The translations under genes and the position numbers were made by a program. DNA of 64,000 bases from Allacma fusca (taxonomy: Eukaryota > Arthropoda > Collembola > Symphypleona > Sminthuridae): positions 45,791,450 through 45,855,449 of the forward strand of contig OX359250.1 of assembly GCA_947179485.1 (NCBI GenBank). The letters run 5' to 3'. Of this stretch, positions 1-14,968 are shown one piece after another (the stretch's first letter is position 1; each line of letters begins with the position of its first letter). The notes below the pieces were generated by a model, which did no database searches, was not told the DNA's origin, and saw only the letters and a list, made by a program, of their open reading frames with translations.

Positions 1-180
1 TTTCAGTCCGGTCCGGAATCATGTCTAATTGAGAAATCCCTCTTGGTTTTGACCTCAAGGATGCATTTCAAAATTTAAGAGTCCTAGCATTATTATACAG
101 TAATGAATAAAATGTAATTGGATTTGTGAAAGAAGTATATGACAACAAAAGTAAGATTGCAAATAGAAATAGGAGAGGGA

Positions 181-218
181 TAGAGAGAGAGAGAGAAAAA
201 AAAAGAGAGAGAGAGGGA
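181..218. repeat. Interrupted (GA)n microsatellite
   Basis: Two GA runs are separated by nine adenines. A CT-rich frame read through the minus strand gives a spurious Ser/Leu-rich ORF. Confidence 0.95.
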
Positions 219-742
219 GGTTTTTGAAAAGAGAATTTTGTCCCTGTTATTTTTAGCATTCAAGCAATTGAGTTTATCTCTGAATAAAGGCAATTATTAC
301 TTGTTGTGTCCGTCTATGACTGTGTGTGTGTGTAATGAGCGAGGGCTGTTAATAAAAAATAAAGTTGGGGTTTGTTCGGCTTCAAGTGACGGACTGGAAA
401 GATTTTGTTGAGGATCTTCAAGTTATGGGCTTAATTACTATTTACCTGGGAGTAAAGGACCATCTGATGCATTCCTGTAATAATTATAGCTTTCAATGAA
501 AAATTATTCCTGAACAAAACTGTGGATTTCGCAATGTCACCGACAAAATATCTAACACGGGACTCCCCCATTCAAACTAAATCCCAGAGGATGCTTATTT
601 TCTATTTGAGCAACACCACGGTGTATTGTAGAGGAAGATGGAAAGCCAGTCCTATTGACGTTCTCAAGATGAAGGTCGTGATGTTGTGTGTATATTTTGT
701 TTGGACATTTTATCACTCATCAAGTGGCCCATGAGATGGTGA

Positions 743-775
743 TGAGAGAGGGAGAGAGAGAGAGAGAGAGAGAGG
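743..775. repeat. (GA)n microsatellite
   Basis: Nearly perfect GA dinucleotide run with one GG interruption near its start. Confidence 0.95.
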
Positions 776-2862
776 GTTGAAGGAGGACTTTAGCCCATTA
801 GACATCATGGACTTGAAATAAACCTCGGGAATTAATGAAGGGGAAAAAATTGAATAGGGGAAGATAGAATTGATTATGAGCTAATGGATGGTTGGGATTG
901 ATTGGAAAGCCTGTGAAAGTTTCAATTGGTAATAGATTGAAGGGAGCTCCATTGAGTATTTGTTTGCTCAGAGTTGAGGAGGAGGTGGAATTTAATTATC
1001 TAAACTCTACATGATTTGAAGCTCAACAAGTTTTTTTTTCTCTCTATGGTTTCACACTCCATAGGGTCCCATGTTGTATGTAAGGATAATTATAAAATGT
1101 AATGAATCTCGACGGCCCTTTGATTTAATGCTGGGCGCATCCAGGTATGATGAACCCGCTCCGTCCGGTTTCTCCTTTACCATTGGATCCTTCCAAAAAG
1201 GGTAACTAATTATTCCCAATTGACCAGTATCATATAAGACCCCTTTACAGGGCACTAGCCTTTACAGTGCACTATCCTTGACAAGAGCACTTTTACATGG
1301 CCGAAATCCGGAAGGAACTCAATAGCTTCGATAGCCCTCCGAACATTTAAAAATTAAGAATTATTCGTACGGAATTTAATATGAGAAGTGTTGACTGAGG
1401 CAGTTTAAAGTTCTAATTCCCTGAGACAAGGCACATCTCATGCATAATTACAGGAAGGAGACAGAGTTTACTAGACCAGTCCCGTTTTCCCTATAACAAG
1501 GTCTAAGCCTTATTGTGTAAACAACTTTTAACATTTTAATGCTCCCTCCACATTTCCCTTCCCCTCCTTTATATTTTGATCTCCGGGGTTTTTCAAATGG
1601 AAATTTGTAGTATTTGAAATTCAAATGAGAGGAATAATGTTGGATGAGACAGAGGAGCAGTGGCGGAGATCTACTGTGAGAACTGGTCTGACGTTATTTC
1701 AAACCACATTTTTCCTCCTTTCACTCTCCATCACCCTTTGTCATCTCTCTCTCCAAGGTTCTCTCTGGTTCTTGCTCCGAGGAAATCCTGAACAACAGGA
1801 AATACATGAGACAAGAGAGAGACATAAGAATTTATAACCAAGGATAAATTACAAGCAGTTTTCCTCCCAAGCCGTCATGTTTTCCATGAAGCCGCCAATC
1901 TTTTCGCCAATACCACACACGGCTGACTGCCTCTGATTTAATCCCAGTGGAAATGATCTACAGCCTCTGATCATTCCAGTCTCTTCATTCAGTCCACCTT
2001 TCAGTTCCTGGTGAGTGAAGCTGCTGGCTTACTACTACAGTGTGAACTTGAAGGTTCGCTCCAAGGGATTGACAGGACAGCGTGAATTTTCGGAGCAGGT
2101 ATTTGTCTGGACTTTGACACTGATTTCCTCAACCCCTATAGCTTTACAGGAGGAACTCGTCCACTGGGTATAGCTATAGGGCGTACAAATTAATATGATT
2201 ATGATAATCAAGTAAGTACTACTTGGTGTCCGCGTAGTTCCTCAACGTTTAAAAACTATTAGCCAGATTCCCCTCTCCCCCATGGCTATTTACACACTCC
2301 TTGGTGGCTACTGGAGGAGTTATTGCCACAAGAGTCCGAACTTGTTTCAGTATTAAAATCCTCTATTTAATCCCCTGCTCCAAGCTCTCCCCCCTCACCT
2401 CAACTGGCCGCAAGGCCAGAGCTCAAATTGAATTTTTGCTTTATGAGGGTAAATTGCAGGAAGAATATTGGACTGTGTGGAGTCTCCACACTCTGAACTC
2501 AGCAGGTGTGAGAAAAATCCTAGAATTAATAAACTCTGAACTTACAATTAGTTATGAAACTTGCTTTCAATCCCTGAGTCTCTAATAGGTTTCAAGCCTT
2601 ATATTTAGCTAGTTGTATATACTCCCATCATGTAATTATTGCTCATACACTTTTACGTCCGAAGCATATCTATCTATATCTATATCTAATTACCTATAGG
2701 GACTCATAACATGACAAATTATAAGGGAGTCAATGAATGACGGACAGAACCAGTCAATTTAGTTTCGGTTCTTGAGAATTGACTTGAGTAAATTTAATGG
2801 AACAATGAGCAGACAAGTTCAATAGGGATAAGATGACTAGTTTTTGTTACAATTCTAATACT

Positions 2863-2863
<1 letters not shown>

Positions 2864-2894
<31 letters not shown>
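2864..2894. repeat. (TC)n microsatellite
   Basis: Uninterrupted TC run of about 15 units. Confidence 0.95.
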
Positions 2895-2897
<3 letters not shown>

Positions 2898-5800
2898 ATA
2901 TCTCCCCTGCTACACATTACAAGCCCAATGGAGTTTCTCAATCCATGGTAATAACCATTACACTCCTCACACTATCCAAGTGATGGACCGTCGTTGGAAG
3001 TCAATAGTCTCCGAGTACAATGGAGCTCTCTTGGGCAGAGTTGCTTGTAGTTTTGCACAAATGAGGTGTAGTTCTAATACATTGTGGAGTTTGAGAGAGG
3101 TTATGAGGTTTAATTTTTACGGAAATAATAATATTATTATTTATCTTGGGTTTTGAACTCGGAAGACATACACTCAATATCTCCCGGACCACACGTGAAA
3201 CATCTGGGCGGAGTGATGAACTTATGTTGTAAGTGTGTGTGTCTGTGTGTAAGTATCTCCACATAAGTTGTTTCCTTTCCACCGTTTTGTTCAACGACTG
3301 CTCAATAATAAAGGAGCGAAGTGCTGTTGTATAGCCCCAGGAGGAATTGAGCATTGTCATTGTCAGCTGTGAAATGAAGCTGTGTGGAGTAAATGAGTTT
3401 TTCATGCCGCCAGTAATATTTTTTGTCATAATTGTTCCTCCATGGGAAGGAAAAAAATGTTCCTAAAATCTAATTGTCACTTCCCGGTTCTGTCAAAAAA
3501 AAATTTTTTTATAATAATTATTATTAGTTCTAGCAAGTGAGAGTTGAATCAATTACTTGACAAATGACTCACAGGCTAGCGAAACTTCCTTGAGGGACGG
3601 GCTGATCACACAGTCCAAAATAACATTTCAATCAATCCTCCCAAATAATCCTGTCTCTCAGCAGTCCCGTCAAAAATTGACATGTACATGAGTGTGCGTG
3701 GATGGATTTTTACAGGACACCGCTCACATTTGATGTTTTGTTGTGTCTGGGGCTGGGGCACTGTCCATCATTAAATTCCTGGCAGATTGTTTGCTTGTGC
3801 ACTCGCACTCACGTCCCAGCACAGAAATCCCCTTGGAGTTGTGAGTCATTGAAATTGGGAATTGTGAGCATGTGTCGGACAAGTCCAGAGGGATTTCAGC
3901 CGCTGTCCATCATCGTTCAAATTTAAAAATTTCAGGAAAAAATCCATCAGGGTATATAGAATCCCAAAGGAACAGGTCAGAGTCAACTGACTCACACAAC
4001 TCCAATTATTATGCCCAGTCTTGATCCAAACTACTAAGTTTTAACCTGACAATTTCTTGAGTACTTATCTGTAACATGTAGATACATATGTACATATGCA
4101 TTGCAAAATAGTTCGTTCCGCTCATGTCATGCCTTCACATTTTAATCCAGACGGGCCTCAGCGATTACCTTCTCTTAATCAATCCCTCGGGGTTCCTGTA
4201 TTTATTTGTGTACTCTGCGGGGTAAGGCACGAAAACTTTGTTTGCAACAGCTTACATGCTGACACTTCTTTTTAATCAATAATTTCCCAAGACCCAGGCT
4301 GTTACAGAGGCTCAAAATTAATAGGAAATTAATAATTCCTTCGGAAACATTACTGAAAATAATGTTGGTTAGGGGCTTCAAAATGGGCATGATTATGTCC
4401 ACTTACAATCTCTCCGCTCCGTTCAGTCTCATACTGTAATGATATTATTATTATTATTTTACGTCGTGTTGGATCCATCAAGGCTGAGCTCCCCTGTCCA
4501 CATGATTGCCTGGAAGTAAATCAAGGAGTGGCCTCATCATCAGTCTCCGACATAGGAGTATCCATAGTTGACCATGGAGGTCAAAATCTCTGAGATAATT
4601 TCCATTTAGAGATGTGGACAATATACTAAAACTTTTCCTTCTCAAGATACTGATCGGAATAAAATCAATAATAATTATTGATGTGTATATGTAATTCCAT
4701 TAATTGTCGAAGGTCCCTCTGGTGGTGTGGGGAAACGAGCAAGGAGAGATTATCAGTTGAGGTCAGGATAGGCCTTTGAATTGTGCGGACAAATGTTATG
4801 GGGGAAAAGGGAAATGTTCGAGAAAAATTAGTGGGGAGCATTAAAAAAAATTAGTAGTTTCAAGAGTTTGAGTAAACTCTGTGTGGATATAATTAGTTTG
4901 ATTGGGATCTGGGCTCCAAAGAGAAATCAAAAGGGGAATAAAAAGGACAGTAATAATGATTGCCTGGGCTTTGTGTCATTAAATGTTTGTTAGATTTTAT
5001 TTGAGAGAAATCTGAAGCCTTACTACAGAGCATTTCCCAATATGAATGAATGAAGTTGATACAAGATAAAAAAAAATTTATTGGAGATTTGAGGATTTTT
5101 ATTCCCTTGAAGACATCAGACTGTTTATCAGCATTAGGAGATAGGGCTTAATAAGGAGGTTTGTTAGGGCACGTCCTAGGGAAGGTGTACAGTCCATTGA
5201 GCTCATACCCGCAGTATCCCTGTAATCTCTCCAATCTCACCAAACTCTGAGCAAACACATTTCTTTTTCAACAAACCATTACTACTCCACCAATATGTGT
5301 AAATCAAAAAGAGTGACGGATTGGATTTTGAGCTGTAAACCTGTAATTATTTTTGACGAATTTCAAGTTTCCTATATATCCACATAGTCATGTAAACATG
5401 ATATGGGCCTTTGCCCTGAGTGCTTATTTATTTAGTGAGAGAAAATATGCCATCATGGTGTAGAAAATCACTGGGGATTTTTTTTACAGTCCTCCTCAAT
5501 CAACTCCCGAGCTGTATCCATCCACAACACTGGCACATTTATTTACCATTGAAGCCCCACTAGTATATAGTCCCATTCAAATAATGAGTCTGGCCCTCCC
5601 TACTTTTGCACAATTTCCAACGCCTTCACATTTGTTTTTTTTTTACCACCAAAGCTCCTCTCATTGTCTCTGCAAAATACTCCCAATTAGTTCTCTTTGA
5701 CTTCATTTGTCTCTGATTGGCTCATAATTGAATGGTATAGCTCAAGCAAGTAATTGTATCTTGGGATATAGATATATAATAATTACTTGTCATATTTAGA

Positions 5801-8800
5801 TATTTATACCAAGGGAACGTAAATTCACTTGATTGACGACACCCAAGTCAGTCGCTAATTTAATTTCTGGGAAAGGACTGGGGCGGATTGAGACACTTCC
5901 TCAGAACTGGTGCTCTTCTAACAATTTCCTCTTTAATTCCTCATGACCCGTGAATTGTTCCCTGGAACTCTTCTCATTTTGTAGCAAATCAGTTTACAAA
6001 CTTCCCAGATTGCACGCAACATAATTACATACATGAAGGTACAAGGTATCTTGAATCCCAGCAATGAAAATAGTTTTTTTTAAACTCCCAAAAAATGGCT
6101 GTGTAAAAAAAAACCTTAAAAATTGAGAAATTATGCAGCTACTGAAAATTGCAAAGCTTGTTCCTCCATAATAATTATTGCAGTTGATTTGAAACACTAA
6201 GGTTTTTTTAAAAATTACAATGTGATTAAGTGGAAAGTGCATGTTTTAGCCTATCACATTCTTAGTGCGGCTCCATTGGAACCCAGGAGCTGATTGTGAG
6301 GAGATCCCCGAGAGTAGTTTTGTAGAGTTTTTCTAGGGAAAAAGATATATTGGTGACGTTTGGGGTGGATATTTTATGAGCCGAAAGTCATTCCCTAGAA
6401 GATTTGTAAGTTCAGTCTTGAGTTATGGATGTGAGAAGACGTGTATACACACTTGAGACTTCAATGTCATTATTATGACTTATTATGATCTGTCCAGTTT
6501 TTCATATATGTGTACAATTCCCCTTCCTCCATCCTCCTTGATGGAACCAATTTGGTCGTTCACATTAGACTTGAGAGGTAAACGATTTGCTTCCTCAACA
6601 ACCGCCATTATGATTAAAACGTTCTCTTTTTCCTGCAGAGCTTTGTATAGGAAAAACAATTTAGCCCTACGCCCCTGCCCTGTAATAAGAGAGAAGCCGC
6701 ACTGGGGCTGATTTTGATTTGAGCTCACGCTTCAACTTTTTATTGCCCGTCTTTAAAACTCTCAAGCTCAGAGAGAGAGAGATGCTTCCGAATCCTCAAT
6801 GATTGCATAGATATACTGCAATAATATTGTACTCTGTACGGATGGATGTAAATATATTGTCTTCCATATGTCCAGCCCCCCAATCCACATTATATGGAAA
6901 TATGCTCAGTCAAAAAAGGGTTCACTTGTGCCAAGATTTTCTCAAGAGGATTTGAATTGCGTCAAGAGCCCATGAGTTGTTGGATATATGGTTAGTCCCA
7001 TGAGATTGTTTCATTGCTTAATTATTGTAAAGCCTTAAAAGTTTTATCGTATACAAGTTACAAAGCCACCGACAGTCGAATAACTCCACTTTAATGGGGA
7101 TTTCAATTACCATATAATGCTGGGTCTCATATGGAGTAAATAGGATTCCAGGGGTCCGGGGAAGTTTCAATGAAGTTCGTTCCTCCTGAATGAAATATTT
7201 GTATCTACACATGTAGATACATAATTACATATGTTTGCTTTGGCTGTTTATGCGTGAATACAGTATGCCGGGCTTTGATTTAAGCTCATCGAGCTTTTAT
7301 TACATTAGTGGAGAGCTTTTAAGTTTTTATGGAGCTTTGGAAGGCGGAGACTCCCAGCTCAGGAATACAATTTGATTTGTTCGGGGAGGAAACTCGTTTG
7401 ATACTCTAAATCATTACACTGGCCATTAATTCCATTGGTTTTGAGTAAATGCACCCTCAATTTAATTACTGGAGATGACAGGAGAAGGTGTGAGTGGATT
7501 GATGGGAAATATTTTGATAGGATGAATGAGAAAAAAAATCTAACCATGGAGCGTGCAATATCTGTCAGAGGGATGGTGTTTATTTTGTACATTCTCGCAG
7601 ATTTGAGAGCCCTTTAACGGAACTCACTTCAAGTTTTTTCTCATCAATCCTGTAAACGGAGGAGTGAGGACTTGAAGGATGCCCAGAGTGCGTAAATTAT
7701 TATGACAAATTGAACTTCGGTTTGACTCCTTCAAAGCTCCTTCGGGGAGACACTGCTACAATAATATTTGTAATCCTCTGAGGCTGACACAATCCTCGGC
7801 ACGTTAGATGTGCGGAGATAAAATGTGACACATGTCCTCACGTAATTGGAGGTGAGATCAATCTTCATAGTCGAACAAAGCATCTCAACCACCATTTAGC
7901 TCCGGTTATATATTTTTGAAGGAAATATGTGGAAGTTCTGGGATTAGTATTTGTATTACAGTACTAGTACAATCATGTAGACACATGTATGTAATTACAT
8001 AAGTGGTTATGCTAAAACTGTACCTATACATATACATTTACAAGGTCTTGGAGTATTTCCCTGCGAAACCCAACACAATGGATTTCACTCATTCCTCGTA
8101 AAAAAAAGTCTCAAGTCCTATGTTTAGAGCATATTTACAGAAATATGTTGGGATGTGAGCTGTTGGGTTGAAAATGAATGTTTCTCATTTATAATGAGGT
8201 GGTTTGTTCCTTCCCATTAAGATAAATCAGGAAGTTTTTTTTTCAGGTTCCGCTTTGCTAACCACTACTTGTAAGATTCTGAGCTTGGGAGATAAATCAC
8301 AGATTGTGGGCAGTTTGTTCCTGCGTTAGTTTCTTATGTAATAGTGCCGGCTGAGAGGATGTGAGGAGGTAGGAAGTCCTCTCGCTCTACAGAACGTGTT
8401 GTGGTCACCAGGTTTTCACAATTCACAATCTTTAGTAATGGAAATGGTTTCTAATTATTTTCCAGTGGCGGACAGTTCTGTGGAAGTGCAGGTGTAGTGA
8501 GTGTTTTGGGGTTTAAATGTGTGACTCTCGCTCGTTAGTATTATTACTTTTAATAGATCACCATAATCTTCCGTTTTTTTTTCATGTGTGGAAGGATATG
8601 GAGGGAGGAAATCGAGTGGTTAATAATTTGATTTTTATAAAAAGGAACGCTAATATCAGAGGAGTCTTGTTTTATTTGGTTGGAATTGTGTGCATACATA
8701 CGTGTCGCTGGGGAACTTCCAGGAGCCTTAACAATTTTGTAGAGGCGTGTGTGGTAATTACTCTTGGATGTTTGTACACATTTGTATGGGCATGAGGGAA

Positions 8801-11800
8801 GGTACAACTTGAGGTATGAATTGTTCCAAGTTACTAGGTATTTGGCATGTCTCGTCTCTCTCGGCATATATCTATATACATACATACGTGCAAGCCAGTA
8901 CAGAGGGAATTATTTGTTGAAGGAATGTGAGTTGTTTGAGCGTCGGATATGAAGTGAGTTGGTAGTCTGGGCTGTCTTTGCATGGGGAATTATTTTTTTG
9001 AAATGCTCTGAATGACTCGAAGTTACTGTGACAAGTTAAGGAGGGGTGCACCCCGTTGGATCTTGGAGGATGTTCACACCAGCAGTCACCAAAGTTAGTC
9101 ATTCAAGTTCAGCTCTTGATTACTGTAATAATAAAGGGGTACAGGAATGTGTCACATTGTGTCATTTCGGCTCTTGTCTATTCCCAAAAGCCTTGAACCT
9201 CCTTCCATACGGAAATCTCTATCCCTGTCTTGCAAATTACTAAACTAGTCCTATTTTAGAAGGATTCTTTTTTTTTTGCAGGAAATTAATTAAAAGTACA
9301 GTTATGATAAACCGCTCAATTTTTATTTTTAATTCTTGGACCGCCCAATGAATTGTTCCTCAGTGAAATATCATTTCAACCCAGGCTTCCCAAACTGTCT
9401 CACATCTGCCACTCGGGTTTCAAGATCAATTGTGTAATCCGAACCCAGCTTGTACTCAGTAGCGTGGGAATAATATTGTCTTCTCTTGCTCATAACGTAC
9501 AGCCCCTTGTATAGTCTTAAGCCTCAAATTATATCCCTATTATTTAGATCAGGGCTCCAGGTGGTAGTAAGCATAATTTTTTACAGAAGAATAATTATAT
9601 CATTCAGTGTATCAGGTCTGAGTGCGATTGAATAATACCATAAAATAATTACATAATCGTCCTCGTTCCACTGACAATTTCCTGGAGAAGACGAATAATC
9701 CTAATTCAAAATTGTGTGAAAGGATGTGAAACAAATTGTGCGTGTAATAACTGGTGCAGTTAGGGAGCATCATAGTAATCTTTTTTTTAGCCTTATGTCA
9801 TCAACTTATTTAACTTTTGAATTTATTTATTCATCACACCTTGATGCTTCACAACATCTCTTCTTATTTGGAATCATTTTGAAATTCTCAGTTACGGTTT
9901 TACAATCCAGTCCCCCAAAAAGTGGTTTACCAATGAGTTGACTGGCAGATCTGCATCTGCAGATTACGGAGCTCCTTCATTCCTTCGTCCTCATCCCGTG
10001 GTTAGTTTTTACTGATTCTATGGACTGTGTGGTGTTGGCTCTATTATTGTGTCTGCTCCTTCCCTTCAAGTACGGACAATGGATTTGTGTAGGTATGCAC
10101 TCGTGTCAGTCCGATTCAAGTTTTACAAATTGATGCTACGAAAAAAGTGGAAGCTACAAACATAATTACATACAAGGAATTAAATCATACGAAAAATCCC
10201 GACTATGCCATGAAGGAGTAGCTCTATATGTAATTACTTACGTAAGAGGAGCTGCAGGTTGGCTCTGAGAATTTACCTCACACATATGTACATAATTACA
10301 TTAAGTACATAGCTCGTATTAAATTAAACATAAGCGTGGAGTAAATTTTAGTGCAGAGATAATAATTTTGGAAGATTTATTTGCACAAGGAAATAAATAC
10401 ATACGTGGGGAGTCTACTGTGCGTAGATCCAAAACCCTCTGTATCCACAAAAGAATTTCCCCTTGTCACTATTTCAATTCCCATTGTACATCAGGGTCTG
10501 AATATAGATAAGTTAAATGTATAGCCATTTAAATTTTGAATTAGAAAAAAAGTTTTTGACTATATAGAAACTATAATATACATAAAATAAAATAATTATT
10601 TAACTTAAATACCTGGTTACGACATATCTGCATATGAAAATGATTTAAGTGTCTGGTTGTGTGGTGTGCGGGGCCTTGAGATTGATGTCGAGTTAAGAGA
10701 ATTACTATTGCTCAAAACCGTTCCGGATCTGCAACTTATCAAGTGCTTTGTTGAGCACTGAACTTTGTTTTTTCTTGGCTAGTTTAATGTCTTACAAGGG
10801 TTTTTATTTTGTGAGGAAAATAAGTATATCTTGAGACCACTCATGTATCATCGTACAGAAAACGGTTTGAGAATGCTCAAACGGCAATTTGGATTCCATT
10901 GAAATACCTTGAATGGTCATTGGTACAGTGACTTGGTGCTTCAATGACTCCTTGTCCTTCCATTCTATTCGTGATTACATTTTGAAAATGGAAGCTATTA
11001 CCCTTGTTCTAAATGTAGTGTTAACGGTTCACTGGGTCTGGTGTCTTTTTTTTTGGGGGGGGGGGGAGGGGAGGGTTCCATCTTCTGTCCGCGGACCATT
11101 AGTTTCATCTCGAGTTCTCTCTGTTCTATATATATACATAAGATTCTGCCTTGAAGCATATGTAACATTGTACCTACTTTTCCTCAAGTTTTTACATGAG
11201 CGTGTATCTCCAATAACTCTTCCTTTGTATGTATGTCTTCCCTGATTTGTGTGTGTCAGGGGAAATACATTGGAAAAAAAACGAACTGGACGGCCATTGT
11301 GAATAATCCATCGACCGAGGGTGTTTTTTTCTTATCCCAAGCCATTTGACCATTTATGTTTTTAATACTTGTCAGATGTATGTAAGTAATTATGTGTGTG
11401 GAGGAGACAGAATATTATTTGCCTGCAACAGACTGGGACAATGTAAATCCCCGTCAAGACTCTTACTAGGATTTGAGAGGAGGGAATTAAAAATGTATTG
11501 TTATGAAATTGAGCAAGTCATTGATGATGGTGGAAGGGAACAATGGGACTAGGCGTTCTTCTTTGTTGATTTTGATCGATACTTTGCGCAATTATTCAGC
11601 ACAAATAATTACTCACACTCACAGACTCACAGTCAGGGGAGATAGTCAGTGTAACAAGGCTTGGAGAATGATGCTCTTGTCTATACTACAGCTCTGAGAC
11701 TTGCTGTCAATGCAAAAATAGGAGCTCTCCACACGGGACTCGGTCATATGCTTAATTAAATGAAACTAGGTAATTTCAAAGGCTGTAGGTATAGTTACTG

Positions 11801-14603
11801 ACTTAGCCGCGTAAATTCTATTTGATTCCTGTAAAATGCTGAACACATAATAATGATTAGAGATAGTCACAGTCATAAATTATTACAGTGTGCTCTTGCC
11901 ACATATGAGACCCTTATGAGAGGGGTTTCTCTATAGAGGCATATCTCTGTACATTTCACATGTCAGTATAATATGATCGTAGTCAATTATAATTTTGTAT
12001 TTCCCTTTACCACAATTTTTTTCCCCTTGTAAAAACTTACTTGCCAGGTTTGCAGTACAAGTCAGATTTTGCTCCTTTTATGAGTGCTCTACCAGAGACA
12101 CATAGATATTACAGTAGACTTTCATAATTTTAAATTAGTTTCATTCAATGACTCTCAAGATAATAATTTGAAGGAGATATTGAGCAATCTGAGGAAAGAT
12201 TAAAAATCAGTACGGAATCCAGGGAAATTTGAAATTAGTGCTGCTCTCACCACTAGAATTTTTCCTGGTTTTTTCGTGGAGTCAGTCTAAAAGACTGCAA
12301 AAAGTCGGACGGTAATTGACGAGAATAATGAAGCATTGGACTGTATTTGTTTTGAGGGCGAAAGCTATCAGCAAGTCGTCCTTCATGACCAGGGAAGCAA
12401 AGCATGTGAATAATTACGTTGAGCTACTGTACTAATTGCGCTCATGCTTCAAGCCACTGAGTCTCTCTGTTTCTGTATGTACTTTGTAGACTTGAGTTAT
12501 GTCTACTTAAATGAGTCCTATAGAGCCCTGTAATTGTTGATTACTAGTATCTATTAATATCATATAATTTATGTGTTATTTCTGTACAATTATTATTAGC
12601 AAGAGGTGTGGGAGAATTAAATCCTGACAACTTGCTCAAATGAAAGATTCGAACGGGCCAGAGCAGGGCTGTGAATCCACGCAGATTGTTATTAGTTACG
12701 ATGCTCATCACTCAAATAGAATCATTTCCACGACTTTGTCTTTCAGACAAGCGAGAGAATGTTTATTAAATTATTTTTTTTTTGGCTATGATCTCACTCA
12801 GTGTGGCTTTGGAAACCCGTGATGAGTGGTGGGTCGGGGAAGATTTACTGTAAAAGGAGCCGCAATGAAAGATACGCATCCTCTATTGTTATATGTGAGG
12901 ATAGGAATGGGCAGAATAGCTCTGATTTGCCTTTTCCCCCCACCACAATGAAATAATATACTAATCATTTAGGTTCTGGCAGTAGGAACTACACCGATGG
13001 GGAATGTGGGACAGAAACTGTGCCTTGCTAAAAATCCCTCATTCAATGATACCTGCTCAGGGTTTGATAATAGTCATAATACAATGTAATGACAATGATT
13101 GGGAAGCCACAAGCCAAATCCAACGTGGAGAGAATGTCGGAAGGTAGTTATTTCTCCCCTGACAATAGAAGTTTACAATTTCAGGGGAAATGACGGAGTT
13201 GTCAAAGAAACGAAACGAAAGTGAATAAATTATGTGGGAATATCCGTTAGAGCATGGATTTTTCGACACTTCCCTTGAGATCCCTTCAAATCACTGGTTC
13301 TCCTTTTTCTCTTTAGTTTACCAACTCAAAATCGTCAGATACAAGTGAACAATCCTATGTGCACTTTTTAATCAAAACTATTCTCAGTACATGTACAACG
13401 GAGTATGTATGTACATGATTGGCCGCAGTGGACGAAGACGATATCTTGACATGGTCACCGACTAAACTACGGGTGTCAGGTTGGTAATTGGACACAAAAT
13501 AAATCCCTACCAGTCCCTGTCACCTGTCATCCCCTACTTGTACAAGTATATTTTGAACCAAAATAAAGAATTTAGATTTTTTGAAACATTTGTTTTTAAG
13601 AAGGGGGTAACAATACGTTATTTCCTACCATGCCCACAATACTCCACGACATTGGGTTCTGGGGATAGGTTTTTGAGAAATTTTGAAATTCCCTACAACT
13701 GAACTACATTGTCCTATTTCTCAGATAGCATGTATCCCTTGGTGCTTATCTATTTGAAGTAAATCTTGGTGAGGTGAGAGGTAGAACCTCCTACAAAGGA
13801 ATTTCTCCTCAGAGAATATACTTACCTTCCTACTTCGACTCATTGAATACAAATTAGGATTGAGAGAGAAGTGATCAAGGAGTTTTAAAAGACGATTAGT
13901 TCTTTGTGTGAGGTTAGAAAGGACCTGAGCGGGATGAATTGTATTTGAAAGATTTTGTCGGTTTTCCTTATTTACTTGTTATAATTTATTGCAAGTCCTC
14001 AGAATCAGACGAGCTCGTACATGATAATCATTGGGAATTACTGTAGATACTCCAAGAAGGGATTTTCGAGTGAGTAGCCAGGGAGTTAATGGCTCTTGTA
14101 TACAGTAGAGTATGTACTTTGGATTTGACGAGGATATTATACATATATGCCTCTATATGTTTTTCTTATTAAGAAAGTCATTCCTGAGTGTTTTGCGGTG
14201 GAGGTTGGAAAAGTGTATGAATTAGCGGTATCTATCTATAACTTAATTTACTCGCACGTTCTGATCCTTATAGAGATGCTGCTTTCGAGAAGTTCTCCCC
14301 TCCATATCACTATCTATACATACCTCACATGGATTAAAATTTTGTGGGTAAAGTGCAGAGTAATGTCATGCCTTATTTTCAGGTGGAATTTTTATACAAG
14401 AGCAAAGGTACACCTGAATCTTTGATCCTGCTATTGTTATTTATCAGTAATGGGAATGGAAACCTCATATTTTCTGATTTAACCAAGAAGGAGAGAAAAA
14501 ATGTAGCATGTACTTCTCAAGATTTACATTCGAGAGCGTTGAGGTAGAAAAGATCTCAAATTATTTTTTTTTCGCCCAACTTTTATGCATGGTTCATGTA
14601 TCC

Positions 14604-14606
<3 letters not shown>

Positions 14607-14642
<36 letters not shown>
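14607..14642. repeat. (GA)n microsatellite
   Basis: Uninterrupted GA run of about 17 units. In frame it yields a meaningless Glu-Arg repeat ORF. Confidence 0.95.
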
Positions 14643-14644
<2 letters not shown>

Positions 14645-14944
14645 CGTTGAACAACGTCGACATGGAGTGTACAACACAACTACTACTGCTCCTTCTCATA
14701 TATAGATACAGATACCGTACAGTGTAGTATGACCAGATCCTATCTCTCCCCTGTACATAAATAACAAGTGTGTAGGAAATATAATATTACATGCATATTG
14801 TGTCGGTGGAAAATTGTGTAAATCTGCCATTACTCCACAAAACTCGTTAAGTACACAGTGCTAATTGTTGGAAACCAAAACGAAGATTGGTGTGGATTTT
14901 GACTCGCGGCACCAAACAGAGATCTCTTGTTCTTCGTTATATGC

Positions 14945-14968
14945 AGAGTCTGAGTCTGAGTCTGAGTC
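14945..14968. repeat. (GAGTCT)4 short tandem repeat
   Basis: Four hexanucleotide units. On the minus strand they read as Asp-Ser repeats, which I treat as non-coding. Confidence 0.9.

Noticed and set aside
3001-3429. 142-codon minus-strand open frame, the longest in the first 15 kb
   Set aside because: No domain, no supporting splice signals or codon bias; ordinary chance length in this region.
14508-14705. Glu-Arg repeat protein
   Set aside because: Translation of a (GA)n microsatellite.
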